Assembly: GCF_048571125.1 (NCBI RefSeq)
Contig: NZ_CP182343.1
Span: 2,604,001 to 2,668,000, forward strand
DNA: 64,000 bases
DNA from: Arcobacter siniprincipis
Lineage (GTDB): Bacteria; Campylobacterota; Campylobacteria; Campylobacterales; Arcobacteraceae
Reading direction: 5' to 3'
The notes below the pieces were generated by a model, which worked only from the letters and a program-made list of their open reading frames with translations, was not told the DNA's origin and ran no database searches. Of the stretch, positions 12,001 to 17,481 are shown piece after piece; the stretch's first letter is position 1; each line of letters opens with the position of its first letter. Made by a program: the position numbers and the translations under genes.

Positions 12001-12156
12001 AATTGTACTCTCTCCATCAATCAAATTTAGAGCATATCCAGGATTTTTAGAATTATCTAAAAAATATTGTTCACCTTCTTTTGGAGTAAAAGTTGTATTT
12101 TTGTTAACTTCTATTTCTCTATAACTTCCATTTGGTTGTTTAATAATCAGATTCAT
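1..12156 (-). CDS. Giant LapA-like repetitive adhesin secreted by a type I system (3' end beyond the window)
   Basis: The reading frame opens at the ATG at 12154-12156 and stays open for all 4052 codons to base 1, so the protein exceeds 400 kDa and its C-terminus (expected RTX repeats and secretion signal) lies outside. Residues 1 to about 150 look like a LapA-type retention module and contain SAAGE with a di-alanine at 147-148, the type of site cut by LapG. A Ser/Thr/Pro-rich linker follows to about residue 214, then Ig-like repeats to about residue 3968. The last 84 visible residues form a different domain (ITIDAV...DGTGVTATAYNRDGNE). An upstream AGG sits about 8 bases before the ATG. The LapB, LapC and TolC-like genes just upstream are its probable exporter. 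Family assignment is from domain style; it could also be called a BapA-like or ice-adhesin-like protein. Confidence 0.88.
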   Translation of the reverse strand, partial: MNLIIKQPNGSYREIEVNKNTTFTPKEGEQYFLDNSKNPGYALNLIDGESTIQLTLGTNPKLKLTFDGMADLIKSNGEVNKTVLSVIYDKEGVTDLKETVLNPDFKSDDIIKDLEARFDENLANADKPYGVIIDDFGSLASAMEASAAGEVLSDSSTTPNATDNDIPLDLNPGERPDGFRTTKSILNVPGTGGTPTPNDPEDTGTSVSPSTTVTSTVSLSATDTNEAAGTVTFTATLSNPVVAGDTPVVIHTKLGDITITEGSTGTLEVTNPNTEDVYKDASTLDNSITSVEGGNFEKLTPNTNTVTADIDDTIDDTTVTLTATESVEAGEDITYTASVDHKPETDLVITLSNGSEITIKAGETTGSVTVASADDVYGQTDGKTETVSITGTTGGNYENLDTSDTAKTTVTEPTADETTVSLSATDTNEAAGTVTFTATLSNPVVAGDTPVVIHTKLGDITITEGSTGTLEVTNPNTEDVYKDASTLDNSITSVEGGNFEKLTPNTNTVTADIDDTIDDTTVTLTATESVEAGEDITYTASVDHKPETDLVITLSNGSEITIKAGETTGSVTVASADDVYGQTDGKTETVSITGTTGGNYENLDTSDTAKTTVTEPTADETTVSLSATDTNEAAGTVTFTATLSNPVVAGDTPVVIHTKLGDITITEGSTGTLEVTNPNTEDVYKDASTLDNSITSVEGGNFEKLTPNTNTVTADIDDTIDDTTVTLTATESVEAGEDITYTASVDHKPETDLVITLSNGSEITIKAGETTGSVTVASADDVYGQTDGKTETVSITGTTGGNYENLDTSDTAKTTVTEPTADETTVSLSATDTNEAAGTVTFTATLSNPVVAGDTPVVIHTKLGDITITEGSTGTLEVTNPNTEDVYKDASTLDNSITSVEGGNFEKLTPNTNTVTADIDDTIDDTTVTLTATESVEAGEDITYTASVDHKPETDLVITLSNGSEITIKAGETTGSVTVASADDVYGQTDGKTETVSITGTTGGNYENLDTSDTAKTTVTEPTADETTVSLSATDTNEAAGTVTFTATLSNPVVAGDTPVVIHTKLGDITITEGSTGTLEVTNPNTEDVYKDASTLDNSITSVEGGNFEKLTPNTNTVTADIDDTIDDTTVTLTATESVEAGEDITYTASVDHKPETDLVITLSNGSEITIKAGETTGSVTVASADDVYGQTDGKTETVSITGTTGGNYENLDTSDTAKTTVTEPTADETTVSLSATDTNEAAGTVTFTATLSNPVVAGDTPVVIHTKLGDITITEGSTGTLEVTNPNTEDVYKDASTLDNSITSVEGGNFEKLTPNTNTVTADIDDTIDDTTVTLTATESVEAGEDITYTASVDHKPETDLVITLSNGSEITIKAGETTGSVTVASADDVYGQTDGKTETVSITGTTGGNYENLDTSDTAKTTVTEPTADETTVSLSATDTNEAAGTVTFTATLSNPVVAGDTPVVIHTKLGDITITEGSTGTLEVTNPNTEDVYKDASTLDNSITSVEGGNFEKLTPNTNTVTADIDDTIDDTTVTLTATESVEAGEDITYTASVDHKPETDLVITLSNGSEITIKAGETTGSVTVASADDVYGQTDGKTETVSITGTTGGNYENLDTSDTAKTTVTEPTADETTVSLSATDTNEAAGTVTFTATLSNPVVAGDTPVVIHTKLGDITITEGSTGTLEVTNPNTEDVYKDASTLDNSITSVEGGNFEKLTPNTNTVTADIDDTIDDTTVTLTATESVEAGEDITYTASVDHKPETDLVITLSNGSEITIKAGETTGSVTVASADDVYGQTDGKTETVSITGTTGGNYENLDTSDTAKTTVTEPTADETTVSLSATDTNEAAGTVTFTATLSNPVVAGDTPVVIHTKLGDITITEGSTGTLEVTNPNTEDVYKDASTLDNSITSVEGGNFEKLTPNTNTVTADIDDTIDDTTVTLTATESVEAGEDITYTASVDHKPETDLVITLSNGSEITIKAGETTGSVTVASADDVYGQTDGKTETVSITGTTGGNYENLDTSDTAKTTVTEPTADETTVSLSATDTNEAAGTVTFTATLSNPVVAGDTPVVIHTKLGDITITEGSTGTLEVTNPNTEDVYKDASTLDNSITSVEGGNFEKLTPNTNTVTADIDDTIDDTTVTLTATESVEAGEDITYTASVDHKPETDLVITLSNGSEITIKAGETTGSVTVASADDVYGQTDGKTETVSITGTTGGNYENLDTSDTAKTTVTEPTADETTVSLSATDTNEAAGTVTFTATLSNPVVAGDTPVVIHTKLGDITITEGSTGTLEVTNPNTEDVYKDASTLDNSITSVEGGNFEKLTPNTNTVTADIDDTIDDTTVTLTATESVEAGEDITYTASVDHKPETDLVITLSNGSEITIKAGETTGSVTVASADDVYGQTDGKTETVSITGTTGGNYENLDTSDTAKTTVTEPTADETTVSLSATDTNEAAGTVTFTATLSNPVVAGDTPVVIHTKLGDITITEGSTGTLEVTNPNTEDVYKDASTLDNSITSVEGGNFEKLTPNTNTVTADIDDTIDDTTVTLTATESVEAGEDITYTASVDHKPETDLVITLSNGSEITIKAGETTGSVTVASADDVYGQTDGKTETVSITGTTGGNYENLDTSDTAKTTVTEPTADETTVSLSATDTNEAAGTVTFTATLSNPVVAGDTPVVIHTKLGDITITEGSTGTLEVTNPNTEDVYKDASTLDNSITSVEGGNFEKLTPNTNTVTADIDDTIDDTTVTLTATESVEAGEDITYTASVDHKPETDLVITLSNGSEITIKAGETTGSVTVASADDVYGQTDGKTETVSITGTTGGNYENLDTSDTAKTTVTEPTADETTVSLSATDTNEAAGTVTFTATLSNPVVAGDTPVVIHTKLGDITITEGSTGTLEVTNPNTEDVYKDASTLDNSITSVEGGNFEKLTPNTNTVTADIDDTIDDTTVTLTATESVEAGEDITYTASVDHKPETDLVITLSNGSEITIKAGETTGSVTVASADDVYGQTDGKTETVSITGTTGGNYENLDTSDTAKTTVTEPTADETTVSLSATDTNEAAGTVTFTATLSNPVVAGDTPVVIHTKLGDITITEGSTGTLEVTNPNTEDVYKDASTLDNSITSVEGGNFEKLTPNTNTVTADIDDTIDDTTVTLTATESVEAGEDITYTASVDHKPETDLVITLSNGSEITIKAGETTGSVTVASADDVYGQTDGKTETVSITGTTGGNYENLDTSDTAKTTVTEPTADETTVSLSATDTNEAAGTVTFTATLSNPVVAGDTPVVIHTKLGDITITEGSTGTLEVTNPNTEDVYKDASTLDNSITSVEGGNFEKLTPNTNTVTADIDDTIDDTTVTLTATESVEAGEDITYTASVDHKPETDLVITLSNGSEITIKAGETTGSVTVASADDVYGQTDGKTETVSITGTTGGNYENLDTSDTAKTTVTEPTADETTVSLSATDTNEAAGTVTFTATLSNPVVAGDTPVVIHTKLGDITITEGSTGTLEVTNPNTEDVYKDASTLDNSITSVEGGNFEKLTPNTNTVTADIDDTIDDTTVTLTATESVEAGEDITYTASVDHKPETDLVITLSNGSEITIKAGETTGSVTVASADDVYGQTDGKTETVSITGTTGGNYENLDTSDTAKTTVTEPTADETTVSLSATDTNEAAGTVTFTATLSNPVVAGDTPVVIHTKLGDITITEGSTGTLEVTNPNTEDVYKDASTLDNSITSVEGGNFEKLTPNTNTVTADIDDTIDDTTVTLTATESVEAGEDITYTASVDHKPETDLVITLSNGSEITIKAGETTGSVTVASADDVYGQTDGKTETVSITGTTGGNYENLDTSDTAKTTVTEPTADETTVSLSATDTNEAAGTVTFTATLSNPVVAGDTPVVIHTKLGDITITEGSTGTLEVTNPNTEDVYKDASTLDNSITSVEGGNFEKLTPNTNTVTADIDDTITPIDITIDAVATAPKIIDVTTVNQDGTGVTATAYNRDGNETDVYIKNDPAGLGVKGTAWYTNEDSELGHDEKIVFDFTNDVNSL
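254..11513 (-). repeat. Tandem array of a 609-bp unit, about 18.5 copies, inside the adhesin gene
   Basis: The marker tttctcaaag recurs at 301, 910, 1519 and on to 11263, exactly every 609 bases (19 occurrences). I saw no substitution between copies by eye. The unit codes 203 residues made of two different Ig-like domains of about 100 residues. One half begins near TADETTVSLSATDTNEAAG and the other near DDTTVTLTATESVEAGED. The array diverges from the unit left of about 254 and right of about 11513. Exact identity implies recent homogenisation; copy number should be treated as assembly dependent. Confidence 0.95.
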
Positions 12157-12185
12157 TTTTAGACCTTTTAGTGAATATTTTGTAT

Positions 12186-12218
12186 ATTATATATAAAAAA
12201 AGTCTCTAAAAAGTCTCT
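12186..12218 (-). promoter_or_regulatory. Candidate adhesin promoter with tandem 11-bp direct repeats
   Basis: On the minus strand a TATAAT box lies at 12186-12191, 30 bases before the adhesin ATG. Directly upstream two tandem copies of AGAGACTTTTT occupy 12197-12207 and 12208-12218, where a -35 box would be. One-helical-turn tandem repeats abutting a -10 box are the usual layout for OmpR/PhoB-type regulators. The response regulator encoded at 19034-19768 is the obvious candidate. The repeats are seen; the binding is inferred. Confidence 0.5.
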
Positions 12219-12271
12219 ATTATGAAAAAATAAAGTTTCTTATAATTTCAATTATTATTTATTCTAAAAAA

Positions 12272-13078
12272 TTATTTTATTGGGTTATTATGAGTAATTA
12301 TTTTAAATTCGGCACCTAAATTATTATTATTAACTAAAAGTTTACCATTCATATTATTTTCGATTATTAGCTTAGACATAAAAAGTCCAACTCCAGTTCC
12401 ATTTTTTTTGCCATGGGTAAAAAAAGGTTTAAAAATATCTTCAAGGGGATTTACTTTTATTCCACCTGCATTGTCTTCTATTTTTAAAATAACTTCAGAA
12501 TTTTCTTCTTTCACACTAATAGTAATTTTAGGATTTAATATTTTTCTATCTACTAATGCATCTTTTGCATTATTAAGAAGATTTATTAAAACTTGAGTAT
12601 ATTCATTTTTGTAACCAATTATTTTAGGATTTTTACTTACTCTTATTTCAAGTAGTATATCATTTGCTTTTAAACTAGCACTTGTAAGTCTATATGCAGT
12701 ATTTATTTCTTCTAATACTTTAAATTCTTCTATTTTTTTATTTGTAGCAAAAAAATTCCTAAAATCATCAATTGTATTTGACATATATTTTGTAATAATA
12801 TTCAAATTTTCAATTGATTCTTTTAACTCTTCTTGTTTCACTTCCATATTTAGATTTAATTTACCTTCAATAGGAATGAATAAAGAAGATATTTCCATCA
12901 AAGGCTGTCTCCATTGATGAGAAATATTATTTAACATCTCTCCTAAAGCAGCCATTTTATTTTGAGCAAACAGAAGCTTATCTTTTTGTCGATTTTTTTC
13001 AATCTCATTTTCAATAAGAATTTGCAATTCTTTATTCTTCTTTGATAAGGATAAAAATTTTTCTTCTTTTTTCTCCAT
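12272..13078 (-). CDS. Cytoplasmic sensor histidine kinase without a sensor domain
   Basis: This 268-residue protein has a charged coiled-coil start (residues 1-40), an H-box MLNNISHQWRQPL with the phospho-acceptor His at about 54, an N-box near 159-172, a G1 box DNAGG at 202-206 and a G2 box GTGVGL at 227-232. There is no transmembrane segment, PAS or HAMP domain, so it must receive its signal from a partner. It starts 2 bases after the WG-repeat lipoprotein stops and lies between the secretion genes and the adhesin. It probably phosphorylates the response regulator at 19034-19768, the only one in the window. That pairing is inferred from location. Confidence 0.9.
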   Translation of the reverse strand: MEKKEEKFLSLSKKNKELQILIENEIEKNRQKDKLLFAQNKMAALGEMLNNISHQWRQPLMEISSLFIPIEGKLNLNMEVKQEELKESIENLNIITKYMSNTIDDFRNFFATNKKIEEFKVLEEINTAYRLTSASLKANDILLEIRVSKNPKIIGYKNEYTQVLINLLNNAKDALVDRKILNPKITISVKEENSEVILKIEDNAGGIKVNPLEDIFKPFFTHGKKNGTGVGLFMSKLIIENNMNGKLLVNNNNLGAEFKIITHNNPIK

Positions 13079-13080
13079 AT

Positions 13081-13797
13081 TTAATAACCAAACCTTTGTC
13101 CAAATTCAAAATCTGGTTTTACAACTTCATTACCTTTTGTATTTATATATCCCACTTTTTTATTTAAAACTACTTTTGTAAATTTTGAATAAAAATTATT
13201 TATGTAGTCATACTTTGGCTCAATAATAACTTCACATTTCTTATTTATAAACCCCCATTTATCATCAAGTTCAGTTCTTGCAAACGAATTTACAAGAGGA
13301 AATATTTCATCATATTTCCCATCTAATAATACTTTCATATTATTTGAAATACAACCCCATTTATTATTAGGGAACTGCACAAAAGCAACTCCATTTGTAA
13401 ACTCTTTTGCGCCTAAATAAAATGGCTTTTGCACTACTTCGAAGTTTTTATTTACATAGCCATATTTATCATTTTCTTTTATAATAAAAAACTTATTGTA
13501 AAATTTTGAGATGTAGTCATATTTTGCTACTAATAAAAACTTATTTTTATCATTAATTATTCCATACTTATTATTTTGTTTAACAATAGAATAATACTCA
13601 CTGTCTTTATTCTTTTCATTAATACTTTCAAAAGGAGTAGCATCTTCGTAAACTTTATTGAGGTTAAGTTTATCTTTTTCTTGTAAAATCATATATTTAT
13701 TATCTTTTATTACAAGAATTGAATTTTCTTTTGAACTACACCCAATTATTAAAAAAGAAGTTGCAAGATATAAAACTGCTAGGTATAATTTATTCAT
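13081..13797 (-). CDS. WG-repeat lipoprotein
   Basis: I place the start at the ATG at 13795-13797, because AAAGGAAAT lies just upstream and a lipoprotein signal follows (MNKLYLAVLYLATSFLIIGC, lipidation at Cys20). An in-frame start at 13827 would overlap the HlyD gene and spoil the signal. The mature part is built of WG repeats, for example KYGYVNKNFEV, KWGFINKKCEVIIEPKYD and KVGYINTKGNEVVKPD. WG repeats form beta-rich folds of unknown general function. The gene lies between the T1SS adaptor and a histidine kinase lacking a sensor, so a sensing or adhesin-handling role at the envelope is possible. Function is not known. Confidence 0.85.
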   Translation of the reverse strand: MNKLYLAVLYLATSFLIIGCSSKENSILVIKDNKYMILQEKDKLNLNKVYEDATPFESINEKNKDSEYYSIVKQNNKYGIINDKNKFLLVAKYDYISKFYNKFFIIKENDKYGYVNKNFEVVQKPFYLGAKEFTNGVAFVQFPNNKWGCISNNMKVLLDGKYDEIFPLVNSFARTELDDKWGFINKKCEVIIEPKYDYINNFYSKFTKVVLNKKVGYINTKGNEVVKPDFEFGQRFGY

Positions 13798-13807
13798 AAT
13801 ATTTCCT

Positions 13808-15247
13808 TTATCTTTCATGTAATGCATTATCTTTTGTTTTCAATATAGGTTTCAAAATAAAATCAAGTATTGTTTTTTTACCTGTAATAATATCAACTGT
13901 AGCAACCATCCCTGGTATGATAGGGAGTTTTATCCCATTTCTTTCAAGATAATTTTTATTTGTTTTTATTAAAACTCTATAATAACTTTTCCCTTCTTTT
14001 GATTCTTTATCTATAATACTATCAGCAGATATCTCAATAATCTTACCTTCAAGTCCACCATAAATAGAAAAATCATAAGCAGTAATTTTTACTATTGCCT
14101 TTTGACTTGGATTAATAAAAGCAATATCTTTGGGATCAATTTTAGCATCTACTACTAAAACATCACTCTCTGGAACAATTTCTATAAGATCAACACCTGA
14201 TTGAACAACACCTCCAATCGTATTATAATAAAGTTGTTTCACAATTCCATCAACAGGTGAAGTAAGAATTGTCTTTGCAACTTTATCTTTATCTCCTACC
14301 ATTTTTGCTTCAAATTTATTAATTAAACTTGCCGTCTCTTGGAGTTTTTTAGAAGATTCTGCCTTAAAAGTATTGATTTTTTCTGTCATTCTGCTTTTAG
14401 CTTCTTCAATTGCTAATTTTGATCTTTTTACAGATAATAAGGCAGCTTCCAAATCACCTGTTGTTTTGTTATACTCTTTTTCTACATCAAGTAAATCGTA
14501 TTTTGATTTAACACCTCTATTTACTAATCTTTGAATAGTAAGCCTTTGTTCTTTTATTATGTTATAACTTTTACTCAAATTTTTGATTGTATTTTCTATT
14601 TCTTTTAATTCTTGCTCTTTTTGTCCTGCTTGATTTTCCAATACTTTTACAGACGATTTTAGTTCATTAAATCTATTTATTAACAATCTTTTTTCTAAAA
14701 TATCATATCTAGAAGGATCATTCATAACTTCTTTTGGAAAAACTAAAGTTGGTAATTCTTTATTTATATCAATATTTGATTCAACTTCTAATCTTACTTT
14801 CACAGCAAGTAAACTTAAATACTCTTGTTTACTCTCTTCTAAAGTTGCTTGAAATCTTGTTGTATCAATTTTCATCAAAGGAGTACCTTTTTTTACAATT
14901 TGCCCCTCTTTTACTAAAATTTCTGAAATAATACCACCATCAAGTGACTGTATTTTTTGTATTTTATCAGTGGGAATTACTTTTCCTTGTCCCCTTGCCA
15001 ATTCATCTATTTCAGCAAAGGCTGCCCAAATAATAGCAATAGTAAATAATGATATAATAAATAAAAAAAGTATATTTGCAAACTTTGTTGGACTTTCATT
15101 TGCATTTGAATAACTTGTATATATAAATTCTAAATCTTTTGTTTCATTATCTTCTAGTCCATAAAGTCTTTTAAACCACCCAGAAACATTACCACTTAGG
15201 TCTTTTACGTTAATTACTTGCGACAATAATAATCTAACTTTACTCAT
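13808..15247 (-). CDS. Type I secretion membrane fusion protein, HlyD/LapC family
   Basis: The preferred start is the ATG at 15245-15247, preceded by AAAGGTGG and overlapping the transporter stop by 8 bases (ATGAGTAA). A 21-residue longer frame from 15310 overlaps further and has no better site. The product is 479 residues. It has a cytoplasmic tail, one transmembrane segment at about 61-79 (LFLFIISLFTIAIIWAAFAE), a biotinyl-lipoyl-like half (ISEILVKEGQIVKKGTPLMKID), a long coiled coil and the second lipoyl half with a C-terminal beta barrel. It bridges the inner-membrane ABC transporter to the TolC-like channel and should export the giant adhesin. Size and domain order are normal for the family. 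Confidence 0.93.
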   Translation of the reverse strand: MSKVRLLLSQVINVKDLSGNVSGWFKRLYGLEDNETKDLEFIYTSYSNANESPTKFANILFLFIISLFTIAIIWAAFAEIDELARGQGKVIPTDKIQKIQSLDGGIISEILVKEGQIVKKGTPLMKIDTTRFQATLEESKQEYLSLLAVKVRLEVESNIDINKELPTLVFPKEVMNDPSRYDILEKRLLINRFNELKSSVKVLENQAGQKEQELKEIENTIKNLSKSYNIIKEQRLTIQRLVNRGVKSKYDLLDVEKEYNKTTGDLEAALLSVKRSKLAIEEAKSRMTEKINTFKAESSKKLQETASLINKFEAKMVGDKDKVAKTILTSPVDGIVKQLYYNTIGGVVQSGVDLIEIVPESDVLVVDAKIDPKDIAFINPSQKAIVKITAYDFSIYGGLEGKIIEISADSIIDKESKEGKSYYRVLIKTNKNYLERNGIKLPIIPGMVATVDIITGKKTILDFILKPILKTKDNALHER

Positions 15248-17402
15248 TTTTGCCACCTTTATTTGATTTATATAGACCTTCTTTAGGCCCATCAAAAACA
15301 ATATTCCCATTATCTAACACAATAACCCTATCAACAAGATCCAATATTGAAGTTTTGTGAGTAACTATAATTACAGTCTTATCTTGTATAATATTTTTTA
15401 ATTTTTTAATAAAAGCTTTTTCAGTTTGACTATCCATTGAGTTTGTTGGCTCATCTAACATCAATATATTTGGATCGGAAATAAGTGCTCTTGCCAAAGT
15501 TACACTTTGTCTTTCTCCTCCACTTAATCCATCACCTCTTTCACCTACCATTAAATCAAAACCAGCTTCATGTTTACCTAGAAATTCATCAAGACCTGCA
15601 ATCTTTGACACAGATATTAACTCCTCATCAGATACATATTGTTCACCAATTGTTATATTATCTTTAATAGTTCCCATAAATAAAAATGGTTCTTGAGGAA
15701 CTACTCCAATTGAACTTCTTAAATCAATAGGATCTATTTGTCTAACATCTACTTCATCGACAAGTATTGAACCATTTGTTGGCTCATATAAATTCATGAT
15801 AAGTTTTAATAAAGTAGATTTTCCAGTACCAATTTTTCCTAATATTGCTACTTTTTCACCTTTTTTAATTGTCATATTAAGATTATTTAGTATCTTGTAT
15901 TTACTCTGTTTATATGAAAAATCGACATTTTTAAATTCTATATTACCATTTAAATTAGGTCTACTAATATAATTCTTATTTTCTTTTTCAACTGGCATTT
16001 TCATGATTTCATCTAAATTATTCAAGGAAAGCATTGTTTTATCGTATCTCATTATTAAAGAAACTAATTGTGAGACAGGTGCTATTGTTCGACCATTTAA
16101 CATCATAGAAGCAATGATTGCACCCATTGTTATATCACCTTCACTTGCTAAATAAACTCCACCTGCAACAATCGCTATATTTGAGAACTGCGCTATATAG
16201 GCTGTAAAGAAAGTGATACTTTGAGATAAAAACTGACCTTTATCTGCAAAATGTACTGTTTTTCCAACACTTTGATCCCAATTTGTTCTCATTCTATTTT
16301 GTGCTTTCACACTTTTAATAATTTCAAGTCCAGTAACTGTTTCTATAAGTGTTGTTTGTTTTATTTGTTCTTCTTTTACTGATTTTTCAATTATGGTTTT
16401 TAGTGGTCTTTGCATATACCAAGATGTTCCAATAGAAAGAAGTACTGTTGCAAGAGTAATTAAAACAAGAGGTCCTGAAATATAAAATATTACTATTAAA
16501 AAAAATATGGCAAAAGGAAAATCCACAAAAGCAGCAACAGTTGCACTTGTAAAAAACTCTCTAACACTCTCAAATGATTGTAATCTACTTACAAATTGTC
16601 CAGTTGAAGCTGGTTTTGAATCAATTTTTATATTTAATACATGGTTAAATATTTTATTTGCGATAATAGTATCAGTTCTTTTGCTAGCAATACCTAAAAA
16701 ATATGCTCTTAATATCTTCATTATAAAATCAAATAACATCACAAAACTAATGCCTATAAAAAGTACCCACATAGTATCAATAGCATTATTTGGTAAAACC
16801 CTATCATAAACATTCATTGTAAATAAAGGAGTAGCTAAAATAAAAAGATTTATAAACAAAGATACTAAAATAACTTGATTATAAAGACCTTTATTTCTAG
16901 CTAATGTTCCCCAAAACCACTCTTTTGGAGTTTCTACAAGAATTTCTTTATCTATTCTATTATTAAAATTATATTCTGGTTTTATAATTATTACTTCACC
17001 TATAAACTCAGAATTTAATTTTTCTAAAGATATTTCAGTCTCTCCAGAACTAACACCTGGAAGTATTATTTTAGCAATTGATGTTTTTTCATTATAATCT
17101 AAAAGTACACAAGATCTATTCTTTTCCAATAATAAAACTGCGGGCAATGCCAATTTTGTGAGATTTTGTACATTTTCTCTTTTTACAGTTTTTGTTGTTA
17201 ATCCAATTCTCTTAGAAGCTTTTATAAACATAGGTAAATCAAAAGATCTATTATGTATAGGAAGATTAAATTTTAAAGAACCAGCTGAAGTTTCTCTTTT
17301 ATAATATTTTGCCAAAAATAGTAAACACTCTAAGAGTGTATCTACTTCTCTTCGATCTTGTAAAGTGTTTAAATCTCGTTCTTCATTTTCCATGCTACTC
17401 AA
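15240..17402 (-). CDS. Type I secretion ABC transporter, LapB family
   Basis: The 720-residue protein has an N-terminal C39-like domain (about 15-150), a six-helix membrane domain (about 170-460) and an ABC ATPase. The Walker A motif is GKIGTGKST at 522-530, the signature LSGGE at 626-630, Walker B ILMLDEP at 646-652 and the H-loop His at about 682. I do not see a catalytic Cys at the position used by C39 peptidases, so the N-terminal domain is probably the non-cleaving type found in adhesin and RTX exporters. The start is a TTG at 17402 with GAAAGG 8 bases upstream; an ATG at 17393 is the alternative. It lies 79 bases after the first TolC-like gene. Confidence 0.93.
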   Translation of the reverse strand: MSSMENEERDLNTLQDRREVDTLLECLLFLAKYYKRETSAGSLKFNLPIHNRSFDLPMFIKASKRIGLTTKTVKRENVQNLTKLALPAVLLLEKNRSCVLLDYNEKTSIAKIILPGVSSGETEISLEKLNSEFIGEVIIIKPEYNFNNRIDKEILVETPKEWFWGTLARNKGLYNQVILVSLFINLFILATPLFTMNVYDRVLPNNAIDTMWVLFIGISFVMLFDFIMKILRAYFLGIASKRTDTIIANKIFNHVLNIKIDSKPASTGQFVSRLQSFESVREFFTSATVAAFVDFPFAIFFLIVIFYISGPLVLITLATVLLSIGTSWYMQRPLKTIIEKSVKEEQIKQTTLIETVTGLEIIKSVKAQNRMRTNWDQSVGKTVHFADKGQFLSQSITFFTAYIAQFSNIAIVAGGVYLASEGDITMGAIIASMMLNGRTIAPVSQLVSLIMRYDKTMLSLNNLDEIMKMPVEKENKNYISRPNLNGNIEFKNVDFSYKQSKYKILNNLNMTIKKGEKVAILGKIGTGKSTLLKLIMNLYEPTNGSILVDEVDVRQIDPIDLRSSIGVVPQEPFLFMGTIKDNITIGEQYVSDEELISVSKIAGLDEFLGKHEAGFDLMVGERGDGLSGGERQSVTLARALISDPNILMLDEPTNSMDSQTEKAFIKKLKNIIQDKTVIIVTHKTSILDLVDRVIVLDNGNIVFDGPKEGLYKSNKGGKNE

Positions 17403-17419
17403 AATAGACCTTTCTTATA

Positions 17420-17425
17420 ATTATA
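17420..17425 (-). promoter_or_regulatory. Possible -10 box for the transporter gene
   Basis: TATAAT on the minus strand, 18 bases before the TTG start of the LapB-type gene, in an AT-rich 79-bp gap. No clear -35 box is visible, and AT-rich DNA gives many chance matches, so this is weak. The gene may instead be read from the TolC promoter. Confidence 0.25.
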
Positions 17426-17481
17426 GTTATAGTTTAATACAACAATTAGTGTTTATTTGTACCGCCATTATTTTCTCTGAT

